From Gammaproteobacteria bacterium (GTDB lineage: Bacteria > Pseudomonadota > Gammaproteobacteria > Poriferisulfidales > Oxydemutatoraceae), in the NCBI GenBank assembly GCA_028817225.1, contig JAPPQC010000027.1, forward strand, positions 1 through 64,000: 64,000 nt of DNA, given 5' to 3'. The position numbers and the translations under genes are program-made. The notes beneath the pieces were generated by a model. It saw only the letters and a program-made list of their open reading frames with translations. It searched no databases and was not told where the DNA came from. This document shows, one piece after another, positions 36,828 to 44,707 of the stretch. Every line of letters starts with the position of its first letter. Within the stretch, counting starts at the first letter, position 1.

Positions 36828-39146
36828 TTGGCGCGTAAATTGCCCGGCGGATTGTCCCGGCCGGAAATCGGTGAAATCAGCGCGGGTCTGCGCCGGCGGG
36901 TGCGCGAGGCGTGCGCGCTGCTGCTGGCGGGCGTCGGCCTCTACCTGCTGCTGATGCTGTTCGGCTACCACCCCGACGACCCGTCGTGGGCCAACAACCT
37001 GCCGGACGCCGGGGTTCGCAACCCGGGCGGCGTCTGGGGCGCGTGGCTCGCGCACACGCTGTATTTCATCTTCGGCGGCCCGGCGCTGGCGCTGTTTCCG
37101 CTCGCGGTGTTTGCGAGCGCGTGGCTGCTGTTTCGCGGCGGCACGTCTTCGCGCCCGTCTTCACGCCACTTCGCCGGCGACCACTGGGTTGTCTGGCTGG
37201 CCTTTGTGCTGACGATTTTTTCCGGCTGCGGCCTTGCGACGCTGCATTTCACCGCCGGCGCGCTGCCGGCCACCGCCGGCGGCGTGCTGGGCGAGGCGGT
37301 GGCCCGCAGTTTCCACGATGTGTTCGGCATGGTCGGCGCGACGCTGCTGCTGACGAGCCTCGTCATCGCCGGTTTCACGCTGATGACCGGCCTGCCGTGG
37401 CTGCGCCTGATGGACACATTGGGCGCGCTGCCGTTTCTGGCGGCGCGGCACGGCGCGGCGGCGTGGCAGTGGCTGCGCGAGCGCCGCCGCGCGAAAGAGG
37501 CCGGCGATGTGCGAACGCGCGCCGTCGCCGGCAGAAAACGCAAACTGACGCGCACGGAGCCGCCGCGAATCGAGCCGTCGGTCGAGAAACTGAAGCCGGG
37601 CAAGCGCATTGAGAAGGAACGACAGATTACGCTGCCGGTCGGCGGCGCCGGCGGCGAACTGCCGCCGCTGCAACTGCTCGACGAGCCGCCGCCGCACGCC
37701 GACATCTACTCAAAGGAAGACCTCGAGACGCTGGCGCGCCAACTGGAGATCAAGATGGGCGATTTCGGCATTGAGGCCGAGGTGGTCGAGGCGCGCCCGG
37801 GGCCGGTCGTCACGCGCTTTGAGGTGATGCCGGCGCCCGGCACCAAGGCCAGCGCCATCAGCAGCCTGGAGAAAGACCTGGCGCGTTCGCTGTCGGTGCC
37901 GAGTTTGCGCGTGGTCGAGGTCATTCCGGGCAAGTCGGTGATGGGCATCGAGACGCCGAACCGCGACCGCAACCCGGTGCTGCTCGGCGAGATTCTGCGT
38001 TCGGCGGAATACGACAAGGCCGCGGCGCCGCTGACGCTGGCGCTCGGCAAGGACATCTCCGGCGCCGCCGTGTTCACCGACCTGGAGCGGATGCCGCACC
38101 TGCTGGTGGCGGGCACCACCGGCTCCGGCAAGTCGGTCGCGGTGCACACGATGCTGATGAGCCTGCTGTTCAGGAACACGCCGGCGCAGGTGCGCCTGAT
38201 TCTGATGGACCCGAAAATGCTTGAACTGAAAGCCTACGAGGACATTCCGCACCTGCTGACGCCGGTCATCACCGACATGAAAGAGGCCGCCAACGCGCTG
38301 CACTGGGCGGTGGTCGAGATGGAGCGCCGTTACAGCCTGATGGCGGCGCTCGGCGTGCGCAACATCACCTCGTACAACCGCCGCGTCGCCGACGCCGCCA
38401 AAAGCGGCCAGCCGCTGACCGACCCGCTGGCCGCCGCCGCTGCGGGCGAGGAGGGAGCGGCGCCGGCGCCGGCGCTGGAGAGCATGCCGCTGATTGTTGT
38501 TGTCATGGACGAATTTGCGGATATGATGATGATTGTGGGAAAGAAGGTGGAAGACTTGATTGTGCGTTTGTCGCAGAAAGCGCGCGCCGCCGGCGTGCAC
38601 CTGGTGCTTGCGACGCAGCGCCCGTCGGTGAACATCGTAACCGGCCTGGTCAAGGCGAATGTGCCGGCGCGCATCGCCTTTCAGGTTTCGTCAAAGGTGG
38701 ACTCGCGCACGATACTCGACCAGAACGGCGCCGAGCAGTTGCTGGGGCGCGGCGACATGCTGTTTCTGCCGCCGGGGCAGTCGGTGCCGGAGCGCGTGCA
38801 CGGCGCGTTTGTCGGCGACCACGAAGTGCTGGCGGTGACCGACTTTCTGCGCGCGCAGGGCAAGGCCGAGTATCTCGACGGCCTGGTGGACGCGCCCGCC
38901 GCGGCGGCGACGGCGCCCGGTTTTGAGGACATGGCCGGCGACGGCGCCGACACGCTCTACGACGAGGCCGTCGCCATCGTTACGCAGTCGCGCAAGGCGT
39001 CCATCTCCTATTTGCAGCGGCGGCTCAAGATCGGCTACAACCGCGCGGCGCGGATGGTCGAGGACATGGAAACCGCCGGCATCGTCAGCCCGGTGCAGCC
39101 GAACGGCGGGCGCGAGGTGCTGGCGGCGGCGCCGCCCGAGGCATGA
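36828..39146 (+). CDS. ftsK: DNA translocase FtsK
   Basis: A 772-residue septal DNA pump that clears and aligns chromosome termini for XerCD resolution. Four hydrophobic segments occupy about residues 25-200, then a short linker, the alpha/beta motor (about 300-690) with Walker A GTTGSGKSV and Walker B-like PLIVVVMDEFADMM, then the winged-helix gamma domain (YLQRRLKIGYNRAARMVEDME). The start is TTG at 36828, 5 nt after a perfect AAGGAGG and 26 nt after the -10; the ATG at 36771 lies in the promoter. The linker is short compared with E. coli FtsK, giving an SpoIIIE-like size. It overlaps lolA by 4 nt. Confidence 0.93.
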   Translation: MARKLPGGLSRPEIGEISAGLRRRVREACALLLAGVGLYLLLMLFGYHPDDPSWANNLPDAGVRNPGGVWGAWLAHTLYFIFGGPALALFPLAVFASAWLLFRGGTSSRPSSRHFAGDHWVVWLAFVLTIFSGCGLATLHFTAGALPATAGGVLGEAVARSFHDVFGMVGATLLLTSLVIAGFTLMTGLPWLRLMDTLGALPFLAARHGAAAWQWLRERRRAKEAGDVRTRAVAGRKRKLTRTEPPRIEPSVEKLKPGKRIEKERQITLPVGGAGGELPPLQLLDEPPPHADIYSKEDLETLARQLEIKMGDFGIEAEVVEARPGPVVTRFEVMPAPGTKASAISSLEKDLARSLSVPSLRVVEVIPGKSVMGIETPNRDRNPVLLGEILRSAEYDKAAAPLTLALGKDISGAAVFTDLERMPHLLVAGTTGSGKSVAVHTMLMSLLFRNTPAQVRLILMDPKMLELKAYEDIPHLLTPVITDMKEAANALHWAVVEMERRYSLMAALGVRNITSYNRRVADAAKSGQPLTDPLAAAAAGEEGAAPAPALESMPLIVVVMDEFADMMMIVGKKVEDLIVRLSQKARAAGVHLVLATQRPSVNIVTGLVKANVPARIAFQVSSKVDSRTILDQNGAEQLLGRGDMLFLPPGQSVPERVHGAFVGDHEVLAVTDFLRAQGKAEYLDGLVDAPAAAATAPGFEDMAGDGADTLYDEAVAIVTQSRKASISYLQRRLKIGYNRAARMVEDMETAGIVSPVQPNGGREVLAAAPPEA

Positions 39147-39802
39147 AACCGGTGACGCGCACCCGGCGGCAATGGCGCGCCCTGGCGGGCGTTGCGGGCG
39201 TTGTCGCGCTGCTGGCGCCGCCCGCCTTCGGCGATGCGCTGCGCGATCTCGACGCCTTCTTCAAGATTGAGACCTTTCGCGCGAATTTCGTCCAGCAGGT
39301 TTACGCCGCCGACGGCGGCGAGCCGGAGACCGTCTCCGAGGGCGTCGCGCTGTTTCACCGCCCGGGGCGCTTCCGCTGGGAATACGCGCTGCCCGACCCG
39401 CTGCTGATCATCACCGACGGGCTGCATTTGCTGATTTACGATTCGGTTCTGCGCCAGGCCTATGTGCAGCCGACGATGACCGCGCTCGGCTCGGCGCCGC
39501 TGTTGCTGCTGCTGCACGGCAACAGCCGCAGCATGTTCGAGGACTTTCGCGTCGAGTACATTGAACACGGCGACGACCATGAATGGATCCGGCTGAAGCC
39601 GAAGGCGGACGACACCGGGTTTGTGCAGTTTGATGTCGGCTTCAAGGGCGGCGTGCTGGCCGGCATGGTGCTCTACGACCGCTTCGGGCAGCGCACCAGG
39701 GTGCGCTTCAACGGCGTCGAGACGGAGATTGCGATTGCGCCGGAGCGGTTTCGCGTCAACCTGCCCGAGGGCGTGGACATCATCGGCAGCCACCTGCGCT
39801 GA
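39143..39802 (+). CDS. lolA: Outer-membrane lipoprotein carrier LolA
   Basis: A 219-residue periplasmic chaperone that carries lipoproteins from LolCDE to LolB. The signal peptide (about 1-33) ends LLAPPAFGDA. Family motifs: FRANFVQQVY, GVALFHRPGRFRWEY and DPLLIITDGLHLLIYD. The start overlaps the ftsK stop (ATGA), a conserved ftsK-lolA arrangement in gammaproteobacteria. It is convergent with smpB. Confidence 0.93.
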   Translation: MKPVTRTRRQWRALAGVAGVVALLAPPAFGDALRDLDAFFKIETFRANFVQQVYAADGGEPETVSEGVALFHRPGRFRWEYALPDPLLIITDGLHLLIYDSVLRQAYVQPTMTALGSAPLLLLLHGNSRSMFEDFRVEYIEHGDDHEWIRLKPKADDTGFVQFDVGFKGGVLAGMVLYDRFGQRTRVRFNGVETEIAIAPERFRVNLPEGVDIIGSHLR

Positions 39803-39820
39803 CGCCGCCGCGCGGCGGCG
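39803..39820. terminator. GC palindrome between lolA and smpB
   Basis: CGCCGCCGC/GCGGCGGCG directly after the lolA stop, followed by a second GCCGGC-containing inverted repeat. No T run on either side, so it is only a possible terminator between convergent genes. Confidence 0.3.
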
Positions 39821-39856
39821 GTGCGCGCCGGCAATGTGCGCCGGCAGCGTGTTTCC

Positions 39857-40327
39857 TCAGTGCGCGAGTCTGCCGGCCAGTCTGCGTTTCTCGCGTTCCC
39901 ATTCGCGCCGGCGTTCGTCGGCGCGCTTGTCGTGGGCCTGCTTGCCGCGGCCAACGCCGAGTTCCAGTTTGGCGCGGTTTTTCTGCCAGTACATTTTCAG
40001 CGGCACCAGCGTGTAGCCCTTGCGTTCAACCAGGCCGGTCAGGTGCGCGATTTCACGCCGGTTCAGCAGCAGTTTGCGCGTGCGCGTCGGCTGCGCCCCG
40101 CTTTGCGGCGAGCAGTCGGGCAGCGGGGTGATGTGCGCGCCAATCAGCCACGCCTCGCCGCCCTTGATCAGCGCGTAACTTTCCTTCAGGTGCGCGCGCT
40201 TCTGCCGCAGGCTCTTGACCTCCCAGCCCTCGAGCACGAGGCCCGCCGTCAGGCGCTCCTCGATGGCGTAATCATGCGATGCGCGCGGATTTCTGACAAT
40301 CAGCGCCGGTGTTTTTGCCGCTTTCAT
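39857..40327 (-). CDS. smpB: SsrA-binding protein SmpB
   Basis: A 156-residue small basic protein that delivers tmRNA to stalled ribosomes. Conserved segments: IVRNPRASHDYAIEERLTAG, LEGWEVKSLR, YALIKGGEAWLIG and the C-terminal GRGKQAHDKR basic tail. The partner RNA, ssrA, is at 56703-57057. Its promoter -10 (TATACT, 40341-40336) is 8 nt from the ATG, so the mRNA may have almost no leader. It shares that promoter DNA with the divergent transporter gene. Confidence 0.96.
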   Translation of the reverse strand: MKAAKTPALIVRNPRASHDYAIEERLTAGLVLEGWEVKSLRQKRAHLKESYALIKGGEAWLIGAHITPLPDCSPQSGAQPTRTRKLLLNRREIAHLTGLVERKGYTLVPLKMYWQKNRAKLELGVGRGKQAHDKRADERRREWEREKRRLAGRLAH

Positions 40328-40343
40328 TGCAAATCAGTATAAT
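40315..40343 (+). promoter_or_regulatory. Overlapping divergent promoters of smpB and the transporter
   Basis: Plus strand: TTGCCG (40315-40320), a 17-bp spacer and TATAAT (40338-40343). The smpB -10 TATACT is read from the same bases on the other strand (40341-40336), so the two polymerases would compete. Confidence 0.55.
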
Positions 40344-40410
40344 GGCGTCGCTCCGCCGGAATCCGCGCATTATAGATTGCGCCCGCGGAGAAAGGACGGA
40401 AAACGGCGCC

Positions 40411-41796
40411 ATGGCATCCAGCACACAGCACTACACCCACGGCCAGTGGACTTCGCGCCTCGCGTTTGTGTTCGCGGCCACCGGTTCCGCCGTCGGCCTC
40501 GGCAACATCTGGAAGTTTCCGTATATGGCCGGTGAAAACGGCGGCAGTACGTTCATCCTGATTTACCTCGTGTGCGTGGCGTTCATCGCGCTGCCCATCC
40601 TGAGCGCCGAAATCCTGATTGGGCGGCACGGCAAGCGCAGCCCGATTAATGTGTTTCAGCGCTTTCACCGCGACTACGGCACGCCGCTGTTCTGGCGCTT
40701 CGCCGGCTGGCTCGGCGTGCTTGCCGGGTTTCTGATTCTGTCGTATTACAGCGTCATCGCCGGCTGGGTCATCGCCTATGTCTTTCAGGCCGGCGCCGGC
40801 GCCTTCGCCAACGCCACCGCCGACAGCATCACCAGCAATTTCAACGACCTGGTGAGCGACCCCGAGCGCCTGACGCTGTGGCACACCTTCTTCATGATAC
40901 TGACGGTCGCGGTGCTGATGCGCGGCATCCACAAGGGCATTGAGCGCGTCGTCAAATACTTCATGCCGCTGCTGCTGGCGCTGATACTGGGGCTGATTTT
41001 CTACAACTTCTTCGTCGGCGACATGGCGCGCACCGCCGGTTTCATGTTCTCGTTTGATTTCGGCAAGGTCACCGGCGAGACTGTGCTGGTCGCGCTCGGG
41101 CAGGCCTTCTTCTCGCTGAGCCTCGGCATGGGCGCGATGATGATTTACGGCTCGTACCTGCCGGACAGCGCGCCGTTGTTCGGCACCGCGGCGGTCGTCG
41201 CCTTCGCCGACACGCTGGTCGCGCTGCTGGCCGGGCTGATGATTTTTCCGCTGCTGTTCGCCTTCGGCATGGAGCCGGCGCAGGGCGTCGGCCTGATATT
41301 CAAGACGCTGCCGCTGGCGTTTTCGCAGATGCCGGGCGGCGTTATTTTCGGCACGCTGTTCTTTTTTCTGCTGCTGATTGCGGCCTGGACATCGGCGCTG
41401 TCGCTGCTGGAGCCGATCATCGCCTGGGCCGTCGAGCATCTGGCGTGGAGCCGCGTCAGGGCCGCCGTTACCGCCGGCGCCGTCGCCTGGCTGATCGGGC
41501 TTGGCACGGTTTTTTCTTTCAACCTGTGGCAGGACATCCAACTGTGGGACAAGACGGTGTTTGACTTGCTCGACTACCTGACCTCCAACATCATGCTGCC
41601 GCTCGGCGGTTTGCTGATTGTGCTGTTCGTCGGCTGGATGCTGCCCGGCGCGGCGGTGCGGGCGGAAGCCGGTTTTCGCAGCGAGCGCCTCTACCGCCTG
41701 TGGCGCGTGCTGGTGCGCTGGATTGCGCCGGCGGCGGTGGTGCTGATTCTGTTTCACCTGCTCGGTTGGGAAATCGTCCGGCAGGTGATGAACTGA
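40411..41796 (+). CDS. Na+-dependent SNF-family (NSS) transporter
   Basis: A 461-residue sodium:neurotransmitter-symporter homologue. The Na+-binding first helix is diagnostic: FAATGSAVGLGNIWKFPYMAGENGG (shortened: SAVGLGNIWKFPY). About eleven to twelve membrane segments are visible. The start at 40411 follows GGAGAAAGG; an upstream in-frame ATG overlaps the promoter. Bacterial members import amino acids or related solutes with Na+, which suits a marine habitat. The substrate is not predictable. It separates smpB from ratA, which are adjacent in many relatives. Confidence 0.92.
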   Translation: MASSTQHYTHGQWTSRLAFVFAATGSAVGLGNIWKFPYMAGENGGSTFILIYLVCVAFIALPILSAEILIGRHGKRSPINVFQRFHRDYGTPLFWRFAGWLGVLAGFLILSYYSVIAGWVIAYVFQAGAGAFANATADSITSNFNDLVSDPERLTLWHTFFMILTVAVLMRGIHKGIERVVKYFMPLLLALILGLIFYNFFVGDMARTAGFMFSFDFGKVTGETVLVALGQAFFSLSLGMGAMMIYGSYLPDSAPLFGTAAVVAFADTLVALLAGLMIFPLLFAFGMEPAQGVGLIFKTLPLAFSQMPGGVIFGTLFFFLLLIAAWTSALSLLEPIIAWAVEHLAWSRVRAAVTAGAVAWLIGLGTVFSFNLWQDIQLWDKTVFDLLDYLTSNIMLPLGGLLIVLFVGWMLPGAAVRAEAGFRSERLYRLWRVLVRWIAPAAVVLILFHLLGWEIVRQVMN

Positions 41797-41844
41797 CAGG
41801 CGGGCGGTGCCGCTGATTTTGTTTCACCCGGTCGGTCGGTCGGC

Positions 41845-42312
41845 ATGAGCCGGGTGACGCGGGAAGCCGTCGTGCCCTACACCTGCGACCAGATGTACGC
41901 GCTGGTGACCGACATCTCCGCCTACGACCGCTTTCTGCCGTGGTGCCGCTCGACCGCCGTCGAGCCGCTTGCCGACGGGCGCGTGCGCGCGCGGCTGGAA
42001 ATTCGCCACGGCGGCGTGGACTTGTCGTTTGCGACCGTCAACCGCAACACGCCGCCGCAAAGCGTCGAGATGGAACTGGCCGAAGGCCCTTTCCGGCAGT
42101 TGCGCGGCGGCTGGCGTTTCACGCCGCTGGGCGACGACGGCTGCAAGATTGCGTTCACCGTCGGCTTCGAGTTCGCCGCGCCGTTTTACCGGCTGTTCCT
42201 GAACCGGTTTTTCCACCGGATCACCGCGTCGCTGATGGACGCCTTTCTCGAACGCGCGCGCGCCGTTTATGGACAAAAGCATGGGCACAATCATGGGCGC
42301 CATCGCGGTTGA
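41845..42312 (+). CDS. ratA: RatA/COQ10-type START-domain protein
   Basis: A 155-residue polyketide-cyclase/START-like protein. Conserved VPYTCDQMYALVTDISAYDRFLPWC (shortened: VPYTCDQMYALVTDI) and the WRFTPLGDDGCKIAFTVGFEF beta strands fit the family. E. coli RatA is described as blocking ribosome subunit association, while COQ10 homologues bind ubiquinone, so the role is uncertain. The last about 15 residues (QKHGHNHGRHRG) are not family sequence. They read into a partial copy of the rnfH 5' end, so the natural stop may have been lost. Confidence 0.9.
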   Translation: MSRVTREAVVPYTCDQMYALVTDISAYDRFLPWCRSTAVEPLADGRVRARLEIRHGGVDLSFATVNRNTPPQSVEMELAEGPFRQLRGGWRFTPLGDDGCKIAFTVGFEFAAPFYRLFLNRFFHRITASLMDAFLERARAVYGQKHGHNHGRHRG

Positions 42313-42400
42313 GGCCGCCGGCGTCCGCCGGACGCGGGCAATCACCATCCGCCCGCCGGTTGATGGACACCATCGCGGTTGAAGTCGCCTGCGTCGCCGG
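42293..42400 (+). repeat. Partial tandem duplication of rnfH 5' end
   Basis: ATGGGCGCCATCGCGGTTGA... at 42293-42331 resembles ATGGACACCATCGCGGTTGA... at 42363-42400, with a 70-bp period. The first copy encodes MGAIAVEAAGV against the real MDTIAVEVACV and ends in frame with the ratA C-terminus. Confidence 0.7.
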
Positions 42401-42647
42401 CGAACGCCGGCGCCTCGTCAGGCTGACGGTCGAGCGCGGCGCCCGCGTCGCCGACGCCATCCGCCTGTCCGGCCTGCCCGAGGAATTCACCGACATGGAC
42501 CTCGCCCGCCACGCAGTCGGCGTGTTCGGACGCCGCGTCGCGCTCGACCGCGTGCTCGAGGAAGGCGACCGCATTGAAATCTACCGCCCGCTGCGCCGCA
42601 CCCCGATGGAAGCCCGCAGAATCCGCGCCGGCCGTTCGGGGGAATGA
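42363..42647 (+). CDS. rnfH: RnfH/RatB family ubiquitin-like protein
   Basis: A 94-residue beta-grasp protein, conserved next to ratA in gammaproteobacteria. Typical features are the VEVACV start, the VADAIRLSGLPEEF helix, GVFGRRVALDRVLEEGDRIEIYRPL (shortened: VLEEGDRIEIYRPL) and the Arg-rich end. The function is not established; it has been linked by context to Rnf redox complexes and to the RatA pair. Its last 143 nt are repeated at 43757-43899 as part of the tandem duplication described below. Confidence 0.92.
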   Translation: MDTIAVEVACVAGERRRLVRLTVERGARVADAIRLSGLPEEFTDMDLARHAVGVFGRRVALDRVLEEGDRIEIYRPLRRTPMEARRIRAGRSGE

Positions 42648-42775
42648 CAAGATGACACGAGTTTGCTCCGGAATACGGCATGTTATGCTATTGTTCCGTG
42701 TGCAAGCAGGGTGGCGGTGGCGGGCATCGTTGCGGTTGGCAGGGTATTTTACAAGGAGGTTCGGGGAAATTTGCC

Positions 42776-43522
42776 ATGAGTAACGTGCATCCGATGACCA
42801 CAGGCAGGATACTCAGCAAGTGCAGCAGGATTTTGTCCAAACTGCCTCTGCTCCATATTGACCCCAGGTACGAGGGTGGGTTCCAGGCTAAAATCTTTCG
42901 GGTTTTGTCCAAACTGCCTTTGATTCATATTGACCACTTCAAGAATTATGTGTGCATTGCTATTCCTAAAACGGGTAGCACCACAGTCCGGAGTATGTGC
43001 AGGCGTGGCATTGGAGATGGTACCGGACGTCATGAGACTGCCCGGAGCATCATTCGGGAAATAGGGATGGAGAGTTGGCAGAAAAAATTCACTTTTGCAA
43101 CTGTCAGAAATCCTTATGCAAGAGTAGTTTCAATATATCATGTTAATGTTCCCGGCCATGTCCTTGACTCGAAAACTTATTTTTGTCAGTGGGCAAAAGC
43201 CCTTTGCTCTGAGGAGTTATATCCTTGCAGGCGTTCTGCGTATATTGCAGATCGATGGAATCAGGTTGAGTATATCAAGAATGACGAAGGCGATATACTT
43301 GTGGATTTCATAGTACATCTTGAAAACATTGAAGAAGACATGAAAATGGTTTGCCAACGACTGAACATTCCTTTCTCCGGTGTTCCGCATATCAACAAGG
43401 GCCGGATTTCCTGCGATTACAGGGACTATTACGATGACGAAGCCAGGGAAGTTGTCGGGAACTGGTTCCGGGAGGATCTGGAGCAGTTTGGCTACGACTT
43501 TGACGGACTGATAGCCCCCTGA
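42776..43522 (+). CDS. Low-GC sulfotransferase (Sulfotransfer_2), copy 1
   Basis: A 248-residue predicted PAPS sulfotransferase. The 5'-phosphosulfate loop is AIPKTGSTTVRSM (about 62-74) and the 3'-phosphate motif ATVRNPYARVVSIY (about 108-121), as in carbohydrate-type family 2 sulfotransferases. The start at 42776 has GGGGA 8 nt upstream and AAGGAGG further back. Codon use and base composition (near 48% GC by eye) differ sharply from the neighbours, indicating transfer from another genome. Residues about 19-27 and 43-51 repeat the phrase ILSKLPLLHID/VLSKLPLIHID through a 72-bp internal duplication absent from copy 2. Likely acceptor: an envelope glycan (inference). Confidence 0.85.
   Translation: MSNVHPMTTGRILSKCSRILSKLPLLHIDPRYEGGFQAKIFRVLSKLPLIHIDHFKNYVCIAIPKTGSTTVRSMCRRGIGDGTGRHETARSIIREIGMESWQKKFTFATVRNPYARVVSIYHVNVPGHVLDSKTYFCQWAKALCSEELYPCRRSAYIADRWNQVEYIKNDEGDILVDFIVHLENIEEDMKMVCQRLNIPFSGVPHINKGRISCDYRDYYDDEAREVVGNWFREDLEQFGYDFDGLIAP
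42831..42935 (+). repeat. 72-bp internal direct repeat in sulfotransferase copy 1
   Basis: TTTTGTCCAAACTGCCTCTG at 42831 recurs as TTTTGTCCAAACTGCCTTTG at 42903 (period 72), adding 24 residues in frame near the N-terminus. Confidence 0.85.
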
Positions 43523-43527
43523 TTGAC

Positions 43528-43756
43528 TTACTCCGGTTCGTCGGCGCGCACGCGCCAGAGCACCGGGAAGCGGGGCAGGCCGTTGGCGGTGTGGCCGTGG
43601 TGTCTGAAGGTGATGAGCGCGCCGATGGGCGGCGGGTTTTTGCGCTGTGCATCGGTGAAGCCGCTGCCGATTCTGAACGGCGGGCCGTGTTTTGCCTGGA
43701 CGGTGATGCTGCCGGTCATGCTGGCGAATTTTCCCTTGCCGGGGTGATGGGCGATG
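43528..43756 (-). pseudogene. 3' fragment of DNA ligase gene
   Basis: About 75 codons of the ligase C-terminus (HHPGKGKFASMTGSITVQ ... RVRADEPE) with the intact stop. They are nearly identical to the end of the full gene at 44708-45553. At 43756 the reading frame runs into antisense rnfH sequence. It is a by-product of the tandem duplication and lacks the catalytic domain. Confidence 0.88.
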
Positions 43757-43899
43757 CCCGCCACGCGGTCGGCGTGTTCGGGCGCCGCGTCGCGCTCGAC
43801 TGCGTGCTCGAGGAAGGCGACCGCATTGAAATCTACCGCCCGCTGCGCCGCACCCCGATGGAAGCCCGCAGAATCCGCGCCGGCCGTTCGGGGGAATGA
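43757..43899 (+). pseudogene. 3' fragment of rnfH
   Basis: The last 47 codons of rnfH (from ARHAVGVFGRRVALDCVL to RSGE and the stop), with only a few changes from 42505-42647, including R to C. No start codon or N-terminus. It lies directly before the promoter region of sulfotransferase copy 2. Confidence 0.88.
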
Positions 43900-44027
43900 C
43901 AAGATGACACGAGTTTGCTCCGGAATACGGCATGTTATGCTATTGTTCCGTGTGCAAGCAGGGTGGCGGTGGCGGGCATCGTTGCGGCTGGCAGGGCATT
44001 TTACAAGGAGGTTCGGGGAAATTTGCC

Positions 44028-44702
44028 ATGAGTAACGTGCATCCGATGACCGCAGGCAGGATACTCAGCAAGTGCAGGAGGGTTTTGTCGAGACTGCCTC
44101 TGCTCCATATAGATTCCTTCAGGAACTATGTGTGCATTGCCGTTCCCAAATCGGGAAGCACCACAGTCCTGAGTATGTGCAGGCACGGCATTGGGGATGG
44201 CACATGGCGTCATGAGACTGCCCGGAGCATCATCCGGGAGACAGGGTTGGAGAGTTGGCGGAAAAAATTCACTTTTGCAATTGTCAGAAATCCTTATGCA
44301 AGAGTTGTTGCCAAGCATTTGTACTCCGTTCCCGGATGTTTTTACAATTCCAAAACCCATTTCCGGAAATGGGCACAGTGTGTTTTTGACGCAGAGTTGT
44401 ATCCGTACAGGACTTTTCCCGAAATACTGGATCGCTGGAATCAGGTTGAGTACATCAAGAATGACGAGGGGGATGTGCTTGTGGATTTCATCGTGCGTCT
44501 TGAAAACATCGAAGAAGACATGAGAATTGTTTGTCAACGGCTGAATATTCCGTTCTCCGGTGTTCCGCATCTCAACAAGGGCCGGATTTCATACGATTAC
44601 AGGGACTATTACGATGATGAAACCAGGGAAGTTGTCGGGAACTGGTTCCGGGAGGATCTGGAGCAGTTTGGCTACGACTTTGACGGACTGATAGCCCCCT
44701 GA
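44028..44702 (+). CDS. Low-GC sulfotransferase (Sulfotransfer_2), copy 2
   Basis: A 224-residue paralogue of the gene at 42776. It has the same start context, AVPKSGSTTVLSM (about 38-50) for the 5'-phosphosulfate site and AIVRNPYARVVA (about 84-95) for the 3'-phosphate. N- and C-termini are nearly identical to copy 1 (ENIEEDM, YDYRDYYDDE, GNWFREDLEQFGYDFDGL). Residues about 94-135 are strongly different (KHLYSVPGCFYNSKTHFRKW against IYHVNVPGHVLDSKTYFCQW), a region that would line the acceptor site in this fold. So the copies may sulfate different acceptors. Low GC as for copy 1. Confidence 0.85.
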   Translation: MSNVHPMTAGRILSKCRRVLSRLPLLHIDSFRNYVCIAVPKSGSTTVLSMCRHGIGDGTWRHETARSIIRETGLESWRKKFTFAIVRNPYARVVAKHLYSVPGCFYNSKTHFRKWAQCVFDAELYPYRTFPEILDRWNQVEYIKNDEGDVLVDFIVRLENIEEDMRIVCQRLNIPFSGVPHLNKGRISYDYRDYYDDETREVVGNWFREDLEQFGYDFDGLIAP

Positions 44703-44707
44703 TTGAC

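Larger units (their letters stand above)
42505..43756 (+). repeat. Tandem duplication unit 1 (rnfH 3' end - sulfotransferase - lig 3' end)
   Basis: A 1252-bp unit running from inside rnfH to inside a reverse-strand DNA ligase fragment. Unit 2 (43757-44936, 1180 bp) follows head-to-tail. The length difference is exactly the 72-bp internal duplication in sulfotransferase copy 1. The junction GGGCGATG|CCCGCCACG at 43756/43757 fuses ligase to rnfH sequence, which proves the tandem origin. Confidence 0.9.
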
